Source: Sva-07 sp964651825
GTDB lineage: Bacteria > Actinomycetota > Acidimicrobiia > Acidimicrobiales > Ilumatobacteraceae
Assembly (NCBI GenBank): GCA_964651825.1
Contig: CAZYWK010000013.1
Span: 1 to 63,607 of the forward strand
Direction: 5' to 3'
DNA: 63,607 nucleotides
Part shown: in pieces, positions 34,298-41,934 of the stretch
How positions within the stretch are numbered: the stretch's first letter is position 1
Layout: each line of letters opens with the position of its first letter
The notes under the pieces: generated by a model
Database searches by the model: none
Told to the model about the DNA's origin: nothing
The model's input: only the letters and a program-made list of their open reading frames with translations
Position numbers and translations under genes: made by a program

Positions 34298-35116
34298 ATG
34301 ACACCACCGACCGACGCCGACCGTACGTCCACGCCGGTCGAGGTCCTCCTGATCGGCGGCGGGAACATGGGCGCCGCGCTGCTGGAGGGAATGATCGGCT
34401 CCGGCGAGTTCCGCGCCGACGAGCTCGGCGTGGTCGAACTCCTCGAGGCCCGCCGTGGCGAACTGGAGGACCGGTTTCCCGGCGTACGGGTCGTGGCCAG
34501 CACTGTGCCGTGCCGTTCGGCCGTGCTCGCAGTGAAGCCGGTCGACGCTGCCGCGGCGGCGGCGACCGCTCGCGACGCCGGCGCGACCAGGGTGCTGTCG
34601 ATCGCCGCCGGCGTGCGGCTGGCCACGCTCGAGGGGGCAGCCGGCTCGAGCGTGGCCGTCGTCCGTGCGATGCCGAACACGCCGGCGCTGGTTCGACACG
34701 GTGCGGCGGCCATCGCGGCCGGATCGAGCGCCGGCGCCGCCGACATCGCCTGGGCCGGGCGCATCCTGCGGTCGGTGGGAACGGTCGAGGAGCTTGCGGA
34801 GGACCAACTCGACGCGTTCACCGGCGTCGCCGGGTCAGGGCCGGCCTACCTGTTCCTCGTGGCCGAAGCGCTCATCGACGCCGCGGTCGCCGAAGGCCTC
34901 GAGCGCACGATGGCCGAGCGGATGGTGCGCCAACTGCTCGTCGGCTCCGCACTGCTGCTCGACCGCGAGCTCGACCCCGTGCGCCTGCGTGAGCAGGTGA
35001 CGTCACCGAACGGCACGACCGCAGCCGGCCTCGCGGTGCTCGAGGGCCGCGACCTGCGCTCCGCGATCGCCGCTGCCGTCGCCGCCGCCACCGCCCGCAG
35101 CCGCGAACTCGCGTAG
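34298..35116 (+). CDS. proC: Pyrroline-5-carboxylate reductase
   Basis: A 272-aa NAD(P)H-dependent reductase making proline from pyrroline-5-carboxylate. The Rossmann motif is LLIGGGNMGAALLEGM. LAVKPVDAA, the VVRAMPNTPALVRHG segment, FTGVAGSGPAYLFLVAEAL and QVTSPNGTTAAGL are all classic ProC blocks. ATG at 34298 was chosen; the preceding 16 residues are a nonconserved extension. It follows ybjN after 144 bp, so it is probably transcribed separately. Confidence 0.94.
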   Translation: MTPPTDADRTSTPVEVLLIGGGNMGAALLEGMIGSGEFRADELGVVELLEARRGELEDRFPGVRVVASTVPCRSAVLAVKPVDAAAAAATARDAGATRVLSIAAGVRLATLEGAAGSSVAVVRAMPNTPALVRHGAAAIAAGSSAGAADIAWAGRILRSVGTVEELAEDQLDAFTGVAGSGPAYLFLVAEALIDAAVAEGLERTMAERMVRQLLVGSALLLDRELDPVRLREQVTSPNGTTAAGLAVLEGRDLRSAIAAAVAAATARSRELA

Positions 35117-35118
35117 TG

Positions 35119-35170
35119 CGTTCTCGTGAACTCTCTGCGCACCCTGGTGCGCAAGAAGTTCACGAGAACG
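35119..35170. repeat. Long imperfect palindrome downstream of proC
   Basis: CGTTCTCGTGAACT (35119-35132) and TGCGCACC (136-143) pair with GGTGCGCA (146-153) and AGTTCACGAGAACG (157-170), giving 22 paired bases with a 3x3 internal mismatch. It begins 3 bp after the proC stop and has no T-run: a cruciform or terminator candidate. Confidence 0.8.
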
Positions 35171-35249
35171 GGGTATTGCTAGACACATTCGGGAATTACT
35201 TGCATGTTTTTTCGACGTGGCACTTTTCACATCGATGTTCTTCCTCTAT

Positions 35250-35345
35250 CGTTCGGCACGTGGAGACGCGTTCGCCGGAAACGGCGGGCAGCGCCGACAG
35301 GGCTGGTGCCATCGGGGGGTTGGCACCGGCCCTTGTCGCGTTTTC
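35250..35345 (+). ncRNA. Possible small structured RNA ending in a terminator
   Basis: A locally AT-rich stretch (35175-35250) precedes CGCCG-GAAA-CGGCG (35273-35286), a stem with a GNRA tetraloop. Next is a 17-bp stem 35295-35311/35321-35338 with one bulge, and then TTTT at 35341. This looks like a transcribed RNA with an intrinsic terminator, or a leader that can stop transcription before the SAM hydrolase gene. No known RNA family was matched. Confidence 0.4.
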
Positions 35346-35400
35346 GGGCTGATCGATTTTCCGGGCGCTCGGATCCGGGGCCGGTACAGTGCGCCGCCAG

Positions 35401-36291
35401 ATGGGGCGCCGCTACGACACCGTTTCGTTCCTGACCGATTACGGGCTGACCGACGAGTTCGCCGGTGTCGTCCGTTCGGTCATCCGCGACCTCGCCCCGC
35501 ACGCCACGGTCGTCGACCTGACGCACGGCATCGCCCCGTTCGACGTGCGGGCAGGGTCGCTCGCCCTGGCCCGCAGCATCGGCTACGTCGCGTCGGGGGT
35601 GGTGCTCGCGGTCGTCGACCCGGGCGTCGGATCGTCACGACGAGCGATCGCGATCGAGGTCGCCGGCGGCGAGGGCGTGCTGGTCGGACCCGACAACGGG
35701 CTGCTCGCTCCAGCGGTGGCGCTCGTGGGCGGCGCCGAGCGGGCCGTCGAGCTGACCAATCCCGAATATCAACTCGTCGCGCCGGGTTCGACGTTCGCCG
35801 GCCGCGACATCTTCGGGCCGGCGGCCGCCCACCTCTGCAACGGTGTCGAGCTGCTCGATCTCGGCGACGAGCTCGACGTCGACCTGCTCATGCCCGGGGT
35901 CGTTCCGCTCCCGCAGACCGACGAGAAGGTCGTCATCGCCCAGGTGCTGTGGATCGACACGTTCGGCAACGCCCAGCTCAACGTCGGCCCGCTCGACCTG
36001 CCGCTCACGTTCGGCGAGCAGCTCACGATGCGGATCAGCGAGCCCACCGACCCGACCGGCGGCACGACCCGCTCCGTGACGCGCGCCGGGTCGTTCTCCG
36101 ACATCGGCGGTGGAGCGGTCGGACTCGTCGTCGACTCGTCTGGCCTACTGGCCGTGGCGATGGATCGCCGGTCGGCCGCCGGCGAGCTCGGCCTCGCCCC
36201 CGGCGACCAGGTGACCCTCACCCCCGGCGAGCCCGGCGCGGGCGACCACGGAGCGGGCGTCACCCAGCACGTCACCATCCGCCGCACCTGA
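35401..36291 (+). CDS. SAM hydrolase/SAM-dependent chlorinase-fluorinase family protein (DUF62)
   Basis: A 296-aa protein of the fluorinase/chlorinase/DUF62 family. It shows SFLTDYGLTDEFAGV (N-terminal Asp for ribose binding), VDLTHGIAPFD, VDPGVGSSRRAI, GPDNGLL, GRDIFGPAAAHL and, in the C-terminal domain, VLWIDTFGNAQLN. Most family members hydrolyse S-adenosylmethionine to adenosine and methionine; halogenation is rare. The conserved Asp-Arg-His site of the hydrolases is plausible from SSRR and THG. ATG at 35401 was chosen over GTG at 35389. Confidence 0.9.
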   Translation: MGRRYDTVSFLTDYGLTDEFAGVVRSVIRDLAPHATVVDLTHGIAPFDVRAGSLALARSIGYVASGVVLAVVDPGVGSSRRAIAIEVAGGEGVLVGPDNGLLAPAVALVGGAERAVELTNPEYQLVAPGSTFAGRDIFGPAAAHLCNGVELLDLGDELDVDLLMPGVVPLPQTDEKVVIAQVLWIDTFGNAQLNVGPLDLPLTFGEQLTMRISEPTDPTGGTTRSVTRAGSFSDIGGGAVGLVVDSSGLLAVAMDRRSAAGELGLAPGDQVTLTPGEPGAGDHGAGVTQHVTIRRT

Positions 36292-36306
36292 CCTCGTTCG
36301 TCGGGG

Positions 36307-36406
36307 NNNNNNNNNNNNNNNNNNNNNNNNNNNNNNNNNNNNNNNNNNNNNNNNNNNNNNNNNNNNNNNNNNNNNNNNNNNNNNNNNNNNNNNNNNNNNN
36401 NNNNNN
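36307..36406. other. Assembly gap (100 N)
   Basis: A run of exactly 100 unknown bases, a conventional scaffold spacer of unknown true length. Gene order across it depends on scaffolding. Confidence 0.99.
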
Positions 36407-36443
36407 GGGGTGGGCGGTCACGTCGGGCGTTAGCGTCGGGGGG

Positions 36444-36527
36444 ATGCGGCCCGCTACCACGCTCACCCTCGGCCTGCTCCTGGCGGCGATCCTGATCGCC
36501 GGTGTCATCTCGCTCATGCGCATCTGA
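36444..36527 (+). CDS. Possible 27-aa single-span membrane peptide
   Basis: ATG preceded by a purine-rich TCGGGGGG opens a 27-codon frame, MRPATTLTLGLLLAAILIAG followed by VISLMRI, almost entirely one hydrophobic helix. Such small membrane peptides are common in actinobacteria, but the assembly gap 37 bp upstream hides its context. Confidence 0.45.
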   Translation: MRPATTLTLGLLLAAILIAGVISLMRI

Positions 36528-36582
36528 CGGGCCGGGTACGATCGGCGGCGAAAGGTCGGGGCGAACGTCCCCGAGGGGGCCT

Positions 36583-38118
36583 GTGAACCTTGCCGACATC
36601 ATCGACGACCACGCATCCGACGCGACGGCATTGATCTGGAACAACGTCACGACGTCGTACGGCGAGCTGCGCGCGCAGGTCGACCGGGCGCGAGGCGGGC
36701 TCGCCTCGTTGGGGATCGGCGCCGGCGATCGTGTCGCACTGGTCATGCAGAACGGCGTGCCCTTCGTCGTCTCCTACTTCGCGGCGCTCGGTCTCGGCGC
36801 GGTCACCGTGCCGCTCAACCCGACGAGCCCGGCGCCCGAGCTCGCCCGGGAGATCTCGACCGTCGGCGCCAAGGCGGTCCTGATCGACCGGTCGTGCGCG
36901 GCGGCCTGGCGCAGCGTCGATCCGTCGAGCGTGCCGACGGTGGAACACGTGGTCACCGCCGACCCGGCGGCGCCGGCCGGCGACGCTCACGACGGCCCGG
37001 TCCGGTTCGACCGGCTGCTCGCCGCCGACCCCGTCCCGCGCGTCGAGGTGGAGCCCGATCAGCTCGCGGCGCTGCTGTTCACGAGCGGAACGGCGGGCCT
37101 CCCCAAGGCGGCGATGCTCACCCACGGCAACCTGCGCGCCAACATCGACCAGAGCCGGAGCGCGAACGGGCACATGAACGGCGACGACGTCGTGTTCGGC
37201 GTGCTGCCGCTGTTCCACATCTTCGGGCTCAACGTGATGCTCGGTCTGGCGATGAACGTCGGCGCTGCCGTCGTGCTCGTCCAACGGTTCGACCCGATGA
37301 CCGCGGTGCAGTCGATCGCCGACCGCGGCATCACCGTCATCCCGGGGGCCCCGCCGTTGTGGGGCGCCTTCGTGCAACTCGACGACATCCCCGCCGATGC
37401 GTTCTCGACCGTGCGCCTCTCGCTCTCCGGCGCCTCCCGGCTCCCGCTGTCGGTGTTCAACGCGATGCGCGACCGCTTCGGCGTCGAGGTGCTGGAGGGA
37501 TACGGACTCACCGAGGCATCGCCGATCGTCACCACGTCGACCGGAGCGCCCGCCCGGCCCGGCTCGGTCGGCCGCGCCCTCGACGGGGTCGAGGTGCGCC
37601 TGGTGACCGTCAACGGTGAGGCGCTCGTCGGTGACGTGGGCGAGGTGTGGGTCCGCGGCGCCAACGTCTTCACCGGATATCTCGACGACCCGGCGGCGAC
37701 CGCGGAGGTGCTCACCGAAGATGGCTGGCTCATGACCGGCGACATGGCGACCGCCGACGACGACGGGTACCTCTACCTCGTCGACCGGGCCAAGGACCTC
37801 GTGATCGTGTCGGGGTTCAACGTGTACCCGCTGGAGGTGGAAGAGACGCTGCTCGCCCACCCGGACGTGCTCGAAGCGGCCGTCGTCGGTGTGCCCCATC
37901 CCCACACCGGTGAGGCGGTGAAGGCCTATGTCGTACGGCGGGAGGGCTCCGCCGTCGACGAGGAGACCCTCATCGAGCATTCGCTCGACCTGCTCGCCCG
38001 CTACAAGTGCCCGAGCAAGGTGATCTTCGTCGACGTTCTGCCGCGCAACGCGTCGGGCAAGCTCGTACGTCGCCAACTCGACGACGCGTTGCGAGCCGGC
38101 GCAGCCACCACCGCCTGA
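36583..38118 (+). CDS. Acyl-CoA synthetase (AMP-forming, long-chain type)
   Basis: A 511-aa ANL-superfamily enzyme activating a carboxylic acid to acyl-CoA through an acyl-AMP. Motifs are LLFTSGTAGLPKAAMLTH (A3, ATP binding), YGLTEASPI (A5), the Asp of WLMTGDMA (A7), DRAKDLVIVSGFNVYP (A8) and the A10 Lys in NASGKLVRR. GTG at 36583 starts MNLADIIDDHA. The substrate is probably a medium or long fatty acid. It lies upstream of the Rex operator on the same strand, with its own transcript likely. Confidence 0.92.
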   Translation: MNLADIIDDHASDATALIWNNVTTSYGELRAQVDRARGGLASLGIGAGDRVALVMQNGVPFVVSYFAALGLGAVTVPLNPTSPAPELAREISTVGAKAVLIDRSCAAAWRSVDPSSVPTVEHVVTADPAAPAGDAHDGPVRFDRLLAADPVPRVEVEPDQLAALLFTSGTAGLPKAAMLTHGNLRANIDQSRSANGHMNGDDVVFGVLPLFHIFGLNVMLGLAMNVGAAVVLVQRFDPMTAVQSIADRGITVIPGAPPLWGAFVQLDDIPADAFSTVRLSLSGASRLPLSVFNAMRDRFGVEVLEGYGLTEASPIVTTSTGAPARPGSVGRALDGVEVRLVTVNGEALVGDVGEVWVRGANVFTGYLDDPAATAEVLTEDGWLMTGDMATADDDGYLYLVDRAKDLVIVSGFNVYPLEVEETLLAHPDVLEAAVVGVPHPHTGEAVKAYVVRREGSAVDEETLIEHSLDLLARYKCPSKVIFVDVLPRNASGKLVRRQLDDALRAGAATTA

Positions 38119-38188
38119 ACCGTCAGCGACCCCAGCTGCAGCCGGCGGCGGCGTGACGCAAATCGCCGACCGAATCGGCGCACCAGCT

Positions 38189-38206
38189 TTGTGAAAGTGT
38201 GCACGA
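38189..38206. promoter_or_regulatory. Rex-operator-like site upstream of rex
   Basis: TTGTGA-AAGTGT-GCACGA matches the left half of the Rex consensus (TTGTGA-N6-TCACAA) exactly and the right half at CAC and the final A. It sits 22 bp before the rex ATG, so rex and the hem genes may be derepressed at high NADH/NAD, as reported for Streptomyces rex-hemACD. Confidence 0.6.
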
Positions 38207-38227
38207 GCCACCTAACGTGGTCGGCGC

Positions 38228-38932
38228 ATGGCAGCCAACCGAGTGCGACGTCGAATCCCGGAAGCCTCCGTCGCCCGGTTGCCGGTGTACCTCCGCATCC
38301 TGTCCGACCAGCTCGAGCAGGCCGTCACCACGATCTCGTCGGAGGAGTTGGCCGAACTCGCCGGGGTGAACGCCGCCAAGGTGCGCAAGGACCTCAGCTA
38401 CCTCGGCAGCTACGGCACACGGGGCGTCGGCTACGACGTCGACTTCCTCGTGTACCAGATCCGCCGCGAGCTCGGCCTCACCCACGACTGGCCGGTCGTG
38501 ATCGTCGGCGCCGGCAACCTCGGCCAAGCGCTGGCGGGCTACAACGGCTTCGGCGATCGGGGCTTTCCCGTCGGTGGGATCGTCGACGTCGACGCGGCCA
38601 AGATCGGCTCGGTGATCGGCGGCGTCCGAGTGCGCCATCTCGACGAGGTCGGCCAGGTTGTCCAGCAGCGCAACATCTCCATCGGTGTGATCGCCACACC
38701 CGGCCATGCCGCCCAGGACGCGGCCGACGCCCTCGTCGCGGCCGGGGTCACCAGCATCTTGAACTTCGCCCCGTCGGTCATCAGCGTTCCCCACGGCATC
38801 CACGTCGGCAAGGTCGACCTCGCCGTCGAGCTGCAGATCCTCGCCTACCACGAGCAGCGCCGGGCCTCGGCCGCCGCCGCCTCCCCGTTGCGTGTCGTCC
38901 CGGGGGAACGCCGGCGCGGGGCCAGCGCCTAG
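38228..38932 (+). CDS. rex: Redox-sensing transcriptional repressor Rex
   Basis: A 234-aa repressor with an N-terminal winged helix (RLPVYLRILSDQL, then ELAELAGVNAAKVRKDLSYL, GSYGTRGVGYDV) and a C-terminal Rossmann domain that binds NAD(H): VVIVGAGNLGQALAGY, with the downstream VDVD acidic segment. Rex leaves DNA when NADH rises. It heads the hem operon 13 bp before hemA, and a Rex-like site lies just upstream, which suggests autoregulation. Confidence 0.95.
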   Translation: MAANRVRRRIPEASVARLPVYLRILSDQLEQAVTTISSEELAELAGVNAAKVRKDLSYLGSYGTRGVGYDVDFLVYQIRRELGLTHDWPVVIVGAGNLGQALAGYNGFGDRGFPVGGIVDVDAAKIGSVIGGVRVRHLDEVGQVVQQRNISIGVIATPGHAAQDAADALVAAGVTSILNFAPSVISVPHGIHVGKVDLAVELQILAYHEQRRASAAAASPLRVVPGERRRGASA

Positions 38933-38945
38933 GGTTTCGATCGTC

Positions 38946-40211
38946 ATGTCGCTCCTGGTCGTCGGAATCAACCATCGCAGCAGCCCGCTGTCGTTGCTCG
39001 AGCGGGTCACGGTCGTGCCCGACCGCCTCGGCAAGGCCGTTGCAGGGCTGGCCATGCGCGACAACATCCGCGAGGCGGTCGTGCTGTCCACGTGCAACCG
39101 CACCGAGGTCTACGTGGTCACCGAGCTCTTCCACGGCGCGTACAGCGACGTGCGCGACTTCCTGTGCGAGCTCGGCGATCTCTCCTCCGATCAGCTCGTC
39201 CCGCACCTCTACAGCCAGCACGACGCCACCGCGGTGGCGCATCTCTTCGAGGTCGCCGCCGGTCTCGACTCGGCGGTGCTCGGCGAGAGCGAGATCCTCG
39301 GTCAGGTCCGCACCGCCTGGGAGACCGCCCTGGCCGAAGGCGCCGCCCGATCGACGCTCAACCTGCTCTTCCGCACCGCGGTCGAGGCCGGCAAGCGGGC
39401 GCGCACCGAGACCGGCATCGCGCGGGGCACCGCGTCGGTGAGCCATGCCGCGGTCGAGATGATCACCGACGTGATCGGCGATCTCAAGGGTAAGCGGGTG
39501 CTGGTCGTCGGTGCGGGGGCGATGGGCGAAGGCGTCGCGACCGCGCTGCACCGCGCCGGTGGGGCCGATCTGCTCGTGGCCAACCGTTCAGCGGAGCGTG
39601 CGTCGGCGTTGGCCGACCGCATCGGTGGCGTCGCGGTCGCGTTCGACCGGCTGAACGAGGCGATCGGAGCGGCCGACGTCATCGTGGCGAGCACCGGCGC
39701 CGAGGAGCACGTGCTCACCGTCGACCTGGTGAGGTCGGTACGGTCCGGTCCCCGTTCGGCGCGGCCGTTGCACATCATCGACATCGCCGTGCCCCGCGAC
39801 GTCGAGGCCGGTGTCGCCGACCTCGCCGGCGTGACCGTGCTCGACCTCGACGACCTCCGCGACTGGGCCGCTCGCGGCCTCTCCCATCGCGCTGCCGAGG
39901 CCGAACGGGCGCGAGCCATCGTGTGGGAGGAGGTCGAGCGGTTCGGCACCGAGTCGACCGCCCGGCAGGCCGCTCCGCTCGTCGCCGCCCTGCGCGCCAC
40001 GGCCGAGGGCATCCGCCGTCACGAGCTCGAGCGGTTCGGCTCGGGCCTCGCGAGCCTCGACGACAACCAGCGCCAGGCGGTCGAGGCGCTGACCAAGTCG
40101 ATCATCGCCAAGCTCCTCCACGAGCCGTCGGTACGCCTCAAGGCGCAGGCAGGAACACCGCAAGGCGAGCGCAACGCGGTGACGATGCGCGACCTGTTCG
40201 ACCTCAGTTGA
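38946..40211 (+). CDS. hemA: Glutamyl-tRNA reductase
   Basis: A 421-aa NADPH enzyme reducing glutamyl-tRNA to glutamate-1-semialdehyde, the first committed step of C5 tetrapyrrole synthesis. The catalytic Cys is C50 in VVLSTCNRTEVY. GINHRSSPLSLLER, GLDSAVLGESEILGQV and the NADPH motif VLVVGAGAMGEG are present, and the C-terminal dimerisation helix ends near VRLKAQAG. It is second in the rex-hemACD operon. tRNA-Glu, its substrate carrier, is encoded at 14619-14691. Confidence 0.96.
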   Translation: MSLLVVGINHRSSPLSLLERVTVVPDRLGKAVAGLAMRDNIREAVVLSTCNRTEVYVVTELFHGAYSDVRDFLCELGDLSSDQLVPHLYSQHDATAVAHLFEVAAGLDSAVLGESEILGQVRTAWETALAEGAARSTLNLLFRTAVEAGKRARTETGIARGTASVSHAAVEMITDVIGDLKGKRVLVVGAGAMGEGVATALHRAGGADLLVANRSAERASALADRIGGVAVAFDRLNEAIGAADVIVASTGAEEHVLTVDLVRSVRSGPRSARPLHIIDIAVPRDVEAGVADLAGVTVLDLDDLRDWAARGLSHRAAEAERARAIVWEEVERFGTESTARQAAPLVAALRATAEGIRRHELERFGSGLASLDDNQRQAVEALTKSIIAKLLHEPSVRLKAQAGTPQGERNAVTMRDLFDLS

Positions 40212-40222
40212 GCGAGCCGCCG

Positions 40223-41092
40223 ATGGGTTCGACGCTCCGCCTCGCGACGCGAGGCTCCCGCCAGGCGCTCGGCCAGGCCACAACGGTCGCCACGGCGATC
40301 GAGCGGGCCACCGGCATCACGGTCGAGTTCGAGCTCATCGAGACGACGGGTGACCGGCGTGGCGACGTTCCGCTGCACACGATCGGCGGCCAGGGCGTGT
40401 TCGTCAAGGAGGTCCAGCGCGCGGTGCTCGACGGGCGCGCCGACTTCGCCGTCCACTCGGCCAAGGACCTGACGTCGACACCGGCCGACGGGCTGGCCAT
40501 CGTGGCGTTCACCGAGCGGCGCGATGCCCGCGACGCGCTCGTCGGCTCGACGCTCGCCGACCTCGCCGAGGGTGCCACCGTGGCGAGCGGTTCGGTGCGC
40601 CGACGAGCGCAGCTCGCCCGTGTCCGGCCCGATCTGCGATTCGTCGAGCTCCGTGGAAACATCGACACGCGGCTGACGAAGATCCCACCGGACGGAGCGA
40701 TCGTGATGGCCGCGGCCGCGCTGCAGATCCTCGAGCTCACCGACCGGATCGCCGAGCACCTGCCGGTGGCCGATTTCGTGCCCGCCGTCGGGCAGGGCTG
40801 CGTGGCGGTCGAGACGCGCGCCGACGACGCCCGCACGATCGAACTCGTGCGATCCGTCGATCACGCGGCGACGCGGCAGGCCGTCGAGGTCGAGCGGGCG
40901 TTCCTCGCCGAGCTCGGCTCGGGGTGCTCGCTCCCCGTCGGTGCCCACGTGGCCGACGGGGTGCTGCGGACGTTCCTCGCCGATCCCGCGAGCGGCCGCT
41001 GGCGCGGAGAGGTCGTCGAGCTGACCGGCACGGCCGGCGATCTGGCGCTCGCCGCGGCCACCGCCACCGCGGCCAACGCCGCCCTGCGATGA
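40223..41092 (+). CDS. hemC: Porphobilinogen deaminase
   Basis: A 289-aa enzyme joining four porphobilinogens into hydroxymethylbilane. LRLATRGSRQALGQA, the catalytic-Asp region GRADFAVHSAKDLTS, VGSVRRRAQL-type Arg contacts (SGSVRRRAQLARVRP) and RGNIDTRL are present. The dipyrromethane-attaching Cys is C235 in GSGCSLPVGAH. ATG at 40223 starts 11 bp after hemA. The TGA overlaps the hemD ATG. Confidence 0.96.
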   Translation: MGSTLRLATRGSRQALGQATTVATAIERATGITVEFELIETTGDRRGDVPLHTIGGQGVFVKEVQRAVLDGRADFAVHSAKDLTSTPADGLAIVAFTERRDARDALVGSTLADLAEGATVASGSVRRRAQLARVRPDLRFVELRGNIDTRLTKIPPDGAIVMAAAALQILELTDRIAEHLPVADFVPAVGQGCVAVETRADDARTIELVRSVDHAATRQAVEVERAFLAELGSGCSLPVGAHVADGVLRTFLADPASGRWRGEVVELTGTAGDLALAAATATAANAALR

Positions 41093-41841
41093 CCGCTCCC
41101 TCACCGACCCCCGCCGAACCCGGATCGTCTCCGCTCACGGGCAAGCGGGTGCTCGTCACCCGCGAGCGCCCCGGCGAGCTGGGGCGCCTGCTCGAGGCCG
41201 GCGGTGCGGTGGTCGTCCACATCCCGCTGATCGAGATCCGCGAGCCGGACGACGGCGGAGCACGCTTTCGTAGCGAGCTCACCCGGCTCGACGAGCACGA
41301 CTGGCTGGTCGTCACCTCCGTGCCCGGCGCCGAGCGGGCGGGCCCGGCCGCAGCGACGGCACCGCGTGTGCGGCTCGCCGCGGTCGGCAGTGCCACGGCC
41401 AGAGTGCTGACCGAGCTCGCCGGCCGACCCGTGGACGTCGTGCCCTCGGTCCAACGTGCCGACGCCCTCGCCGACCTGCTCATCGAGCGCACCGGTGGCA
41501 TCCGGGCCCGCTTCTTCGTCGCCCATGCCGACCGTGCCGCCCCGACCCTGGTCGACCGGCTGGCCGGCGCCGGGCACGACGTCACCTCCAGCGTGGCCTA
41601 CCGCACGGTGCTGCGGCGTCCGGATCCGGGCGCGGCGACTGCTGCCGACGCGCTGGTGTTGGCGAGCGGTTCGTCCGCCGAGGCCTGGGTGGAGGCGTTC
41701 GGGACCGCGACCCCACCGGTGGTGGTCGCCATCGGCCCGACCACCGCCGCGGTCGCCACGGATCTCGGCCTCAAGATCTCCTCGGTGGCTACCGATCATT
41801 CACTTGCGGGCCTCCTGATCGAACTCGAACGCTGTTTGTGA
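41089..41841 (+). CDS. hemD: Uroporphyrinogen-III synthase
   Basis: A 250-aa two-domain enzyme that closes and isomerises hydroxymethylbilane to uroporphyrinogen III. HemD is poorly conserved; support comes from KRVLVTRERPGELGRLLEAGG, IPLIEIREP, WLVVTSVPGAE, RLAAVGSATARVL and a C-terminal VVVAIGPTTAAVATDLGL. The ATGA overlap with hemC shows translational coupling and fixes the start. It ends the rex-hemACD run. Confidence 0.93.
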   Translation: MTAPSPTPAEPGSSPLTGKRVLVTRERPGELGRLLEAGGAVVVHIPLIEIREPDDGGARFRSELTRLDEHDWLVVTSVPGAERAGPAAATAPRVRLAAVGSATARVLTELAGRPVDVVPSVQRADALADLLIERTGGIRARFFVAHADRAAPTLVDRLAGAGHDVTSSVAYRTVLRRPDPGAATAADALVLASGSSAEAWVEAFGTATPPVVVAIGPTTAAVATDLGLKISSVATDHSLAGLLIELERCL

Positions 41842-41934
41842 TCCGCCGGGGTCAGAACCGGCCGGAGGGTGCGGCGAGTCCCGTGAACAGCAGTTCCGCC
41901 GGGTATCAGCACGCAGAAGGAGGCATCGAGCGAC

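Noticed and set aside
35250..35345. SRP RNA or tmRNA at the structured region
   Set aside because: The conserved SRP apical sequence and the tmRNA ends are absent.
35401..36291. A fluorinase or chlorinase
   Set aside because: Only general family motifs are visible; most members hydrolyse S-adenosylmethionine, and the halide-site loop cannot be judged by eye.
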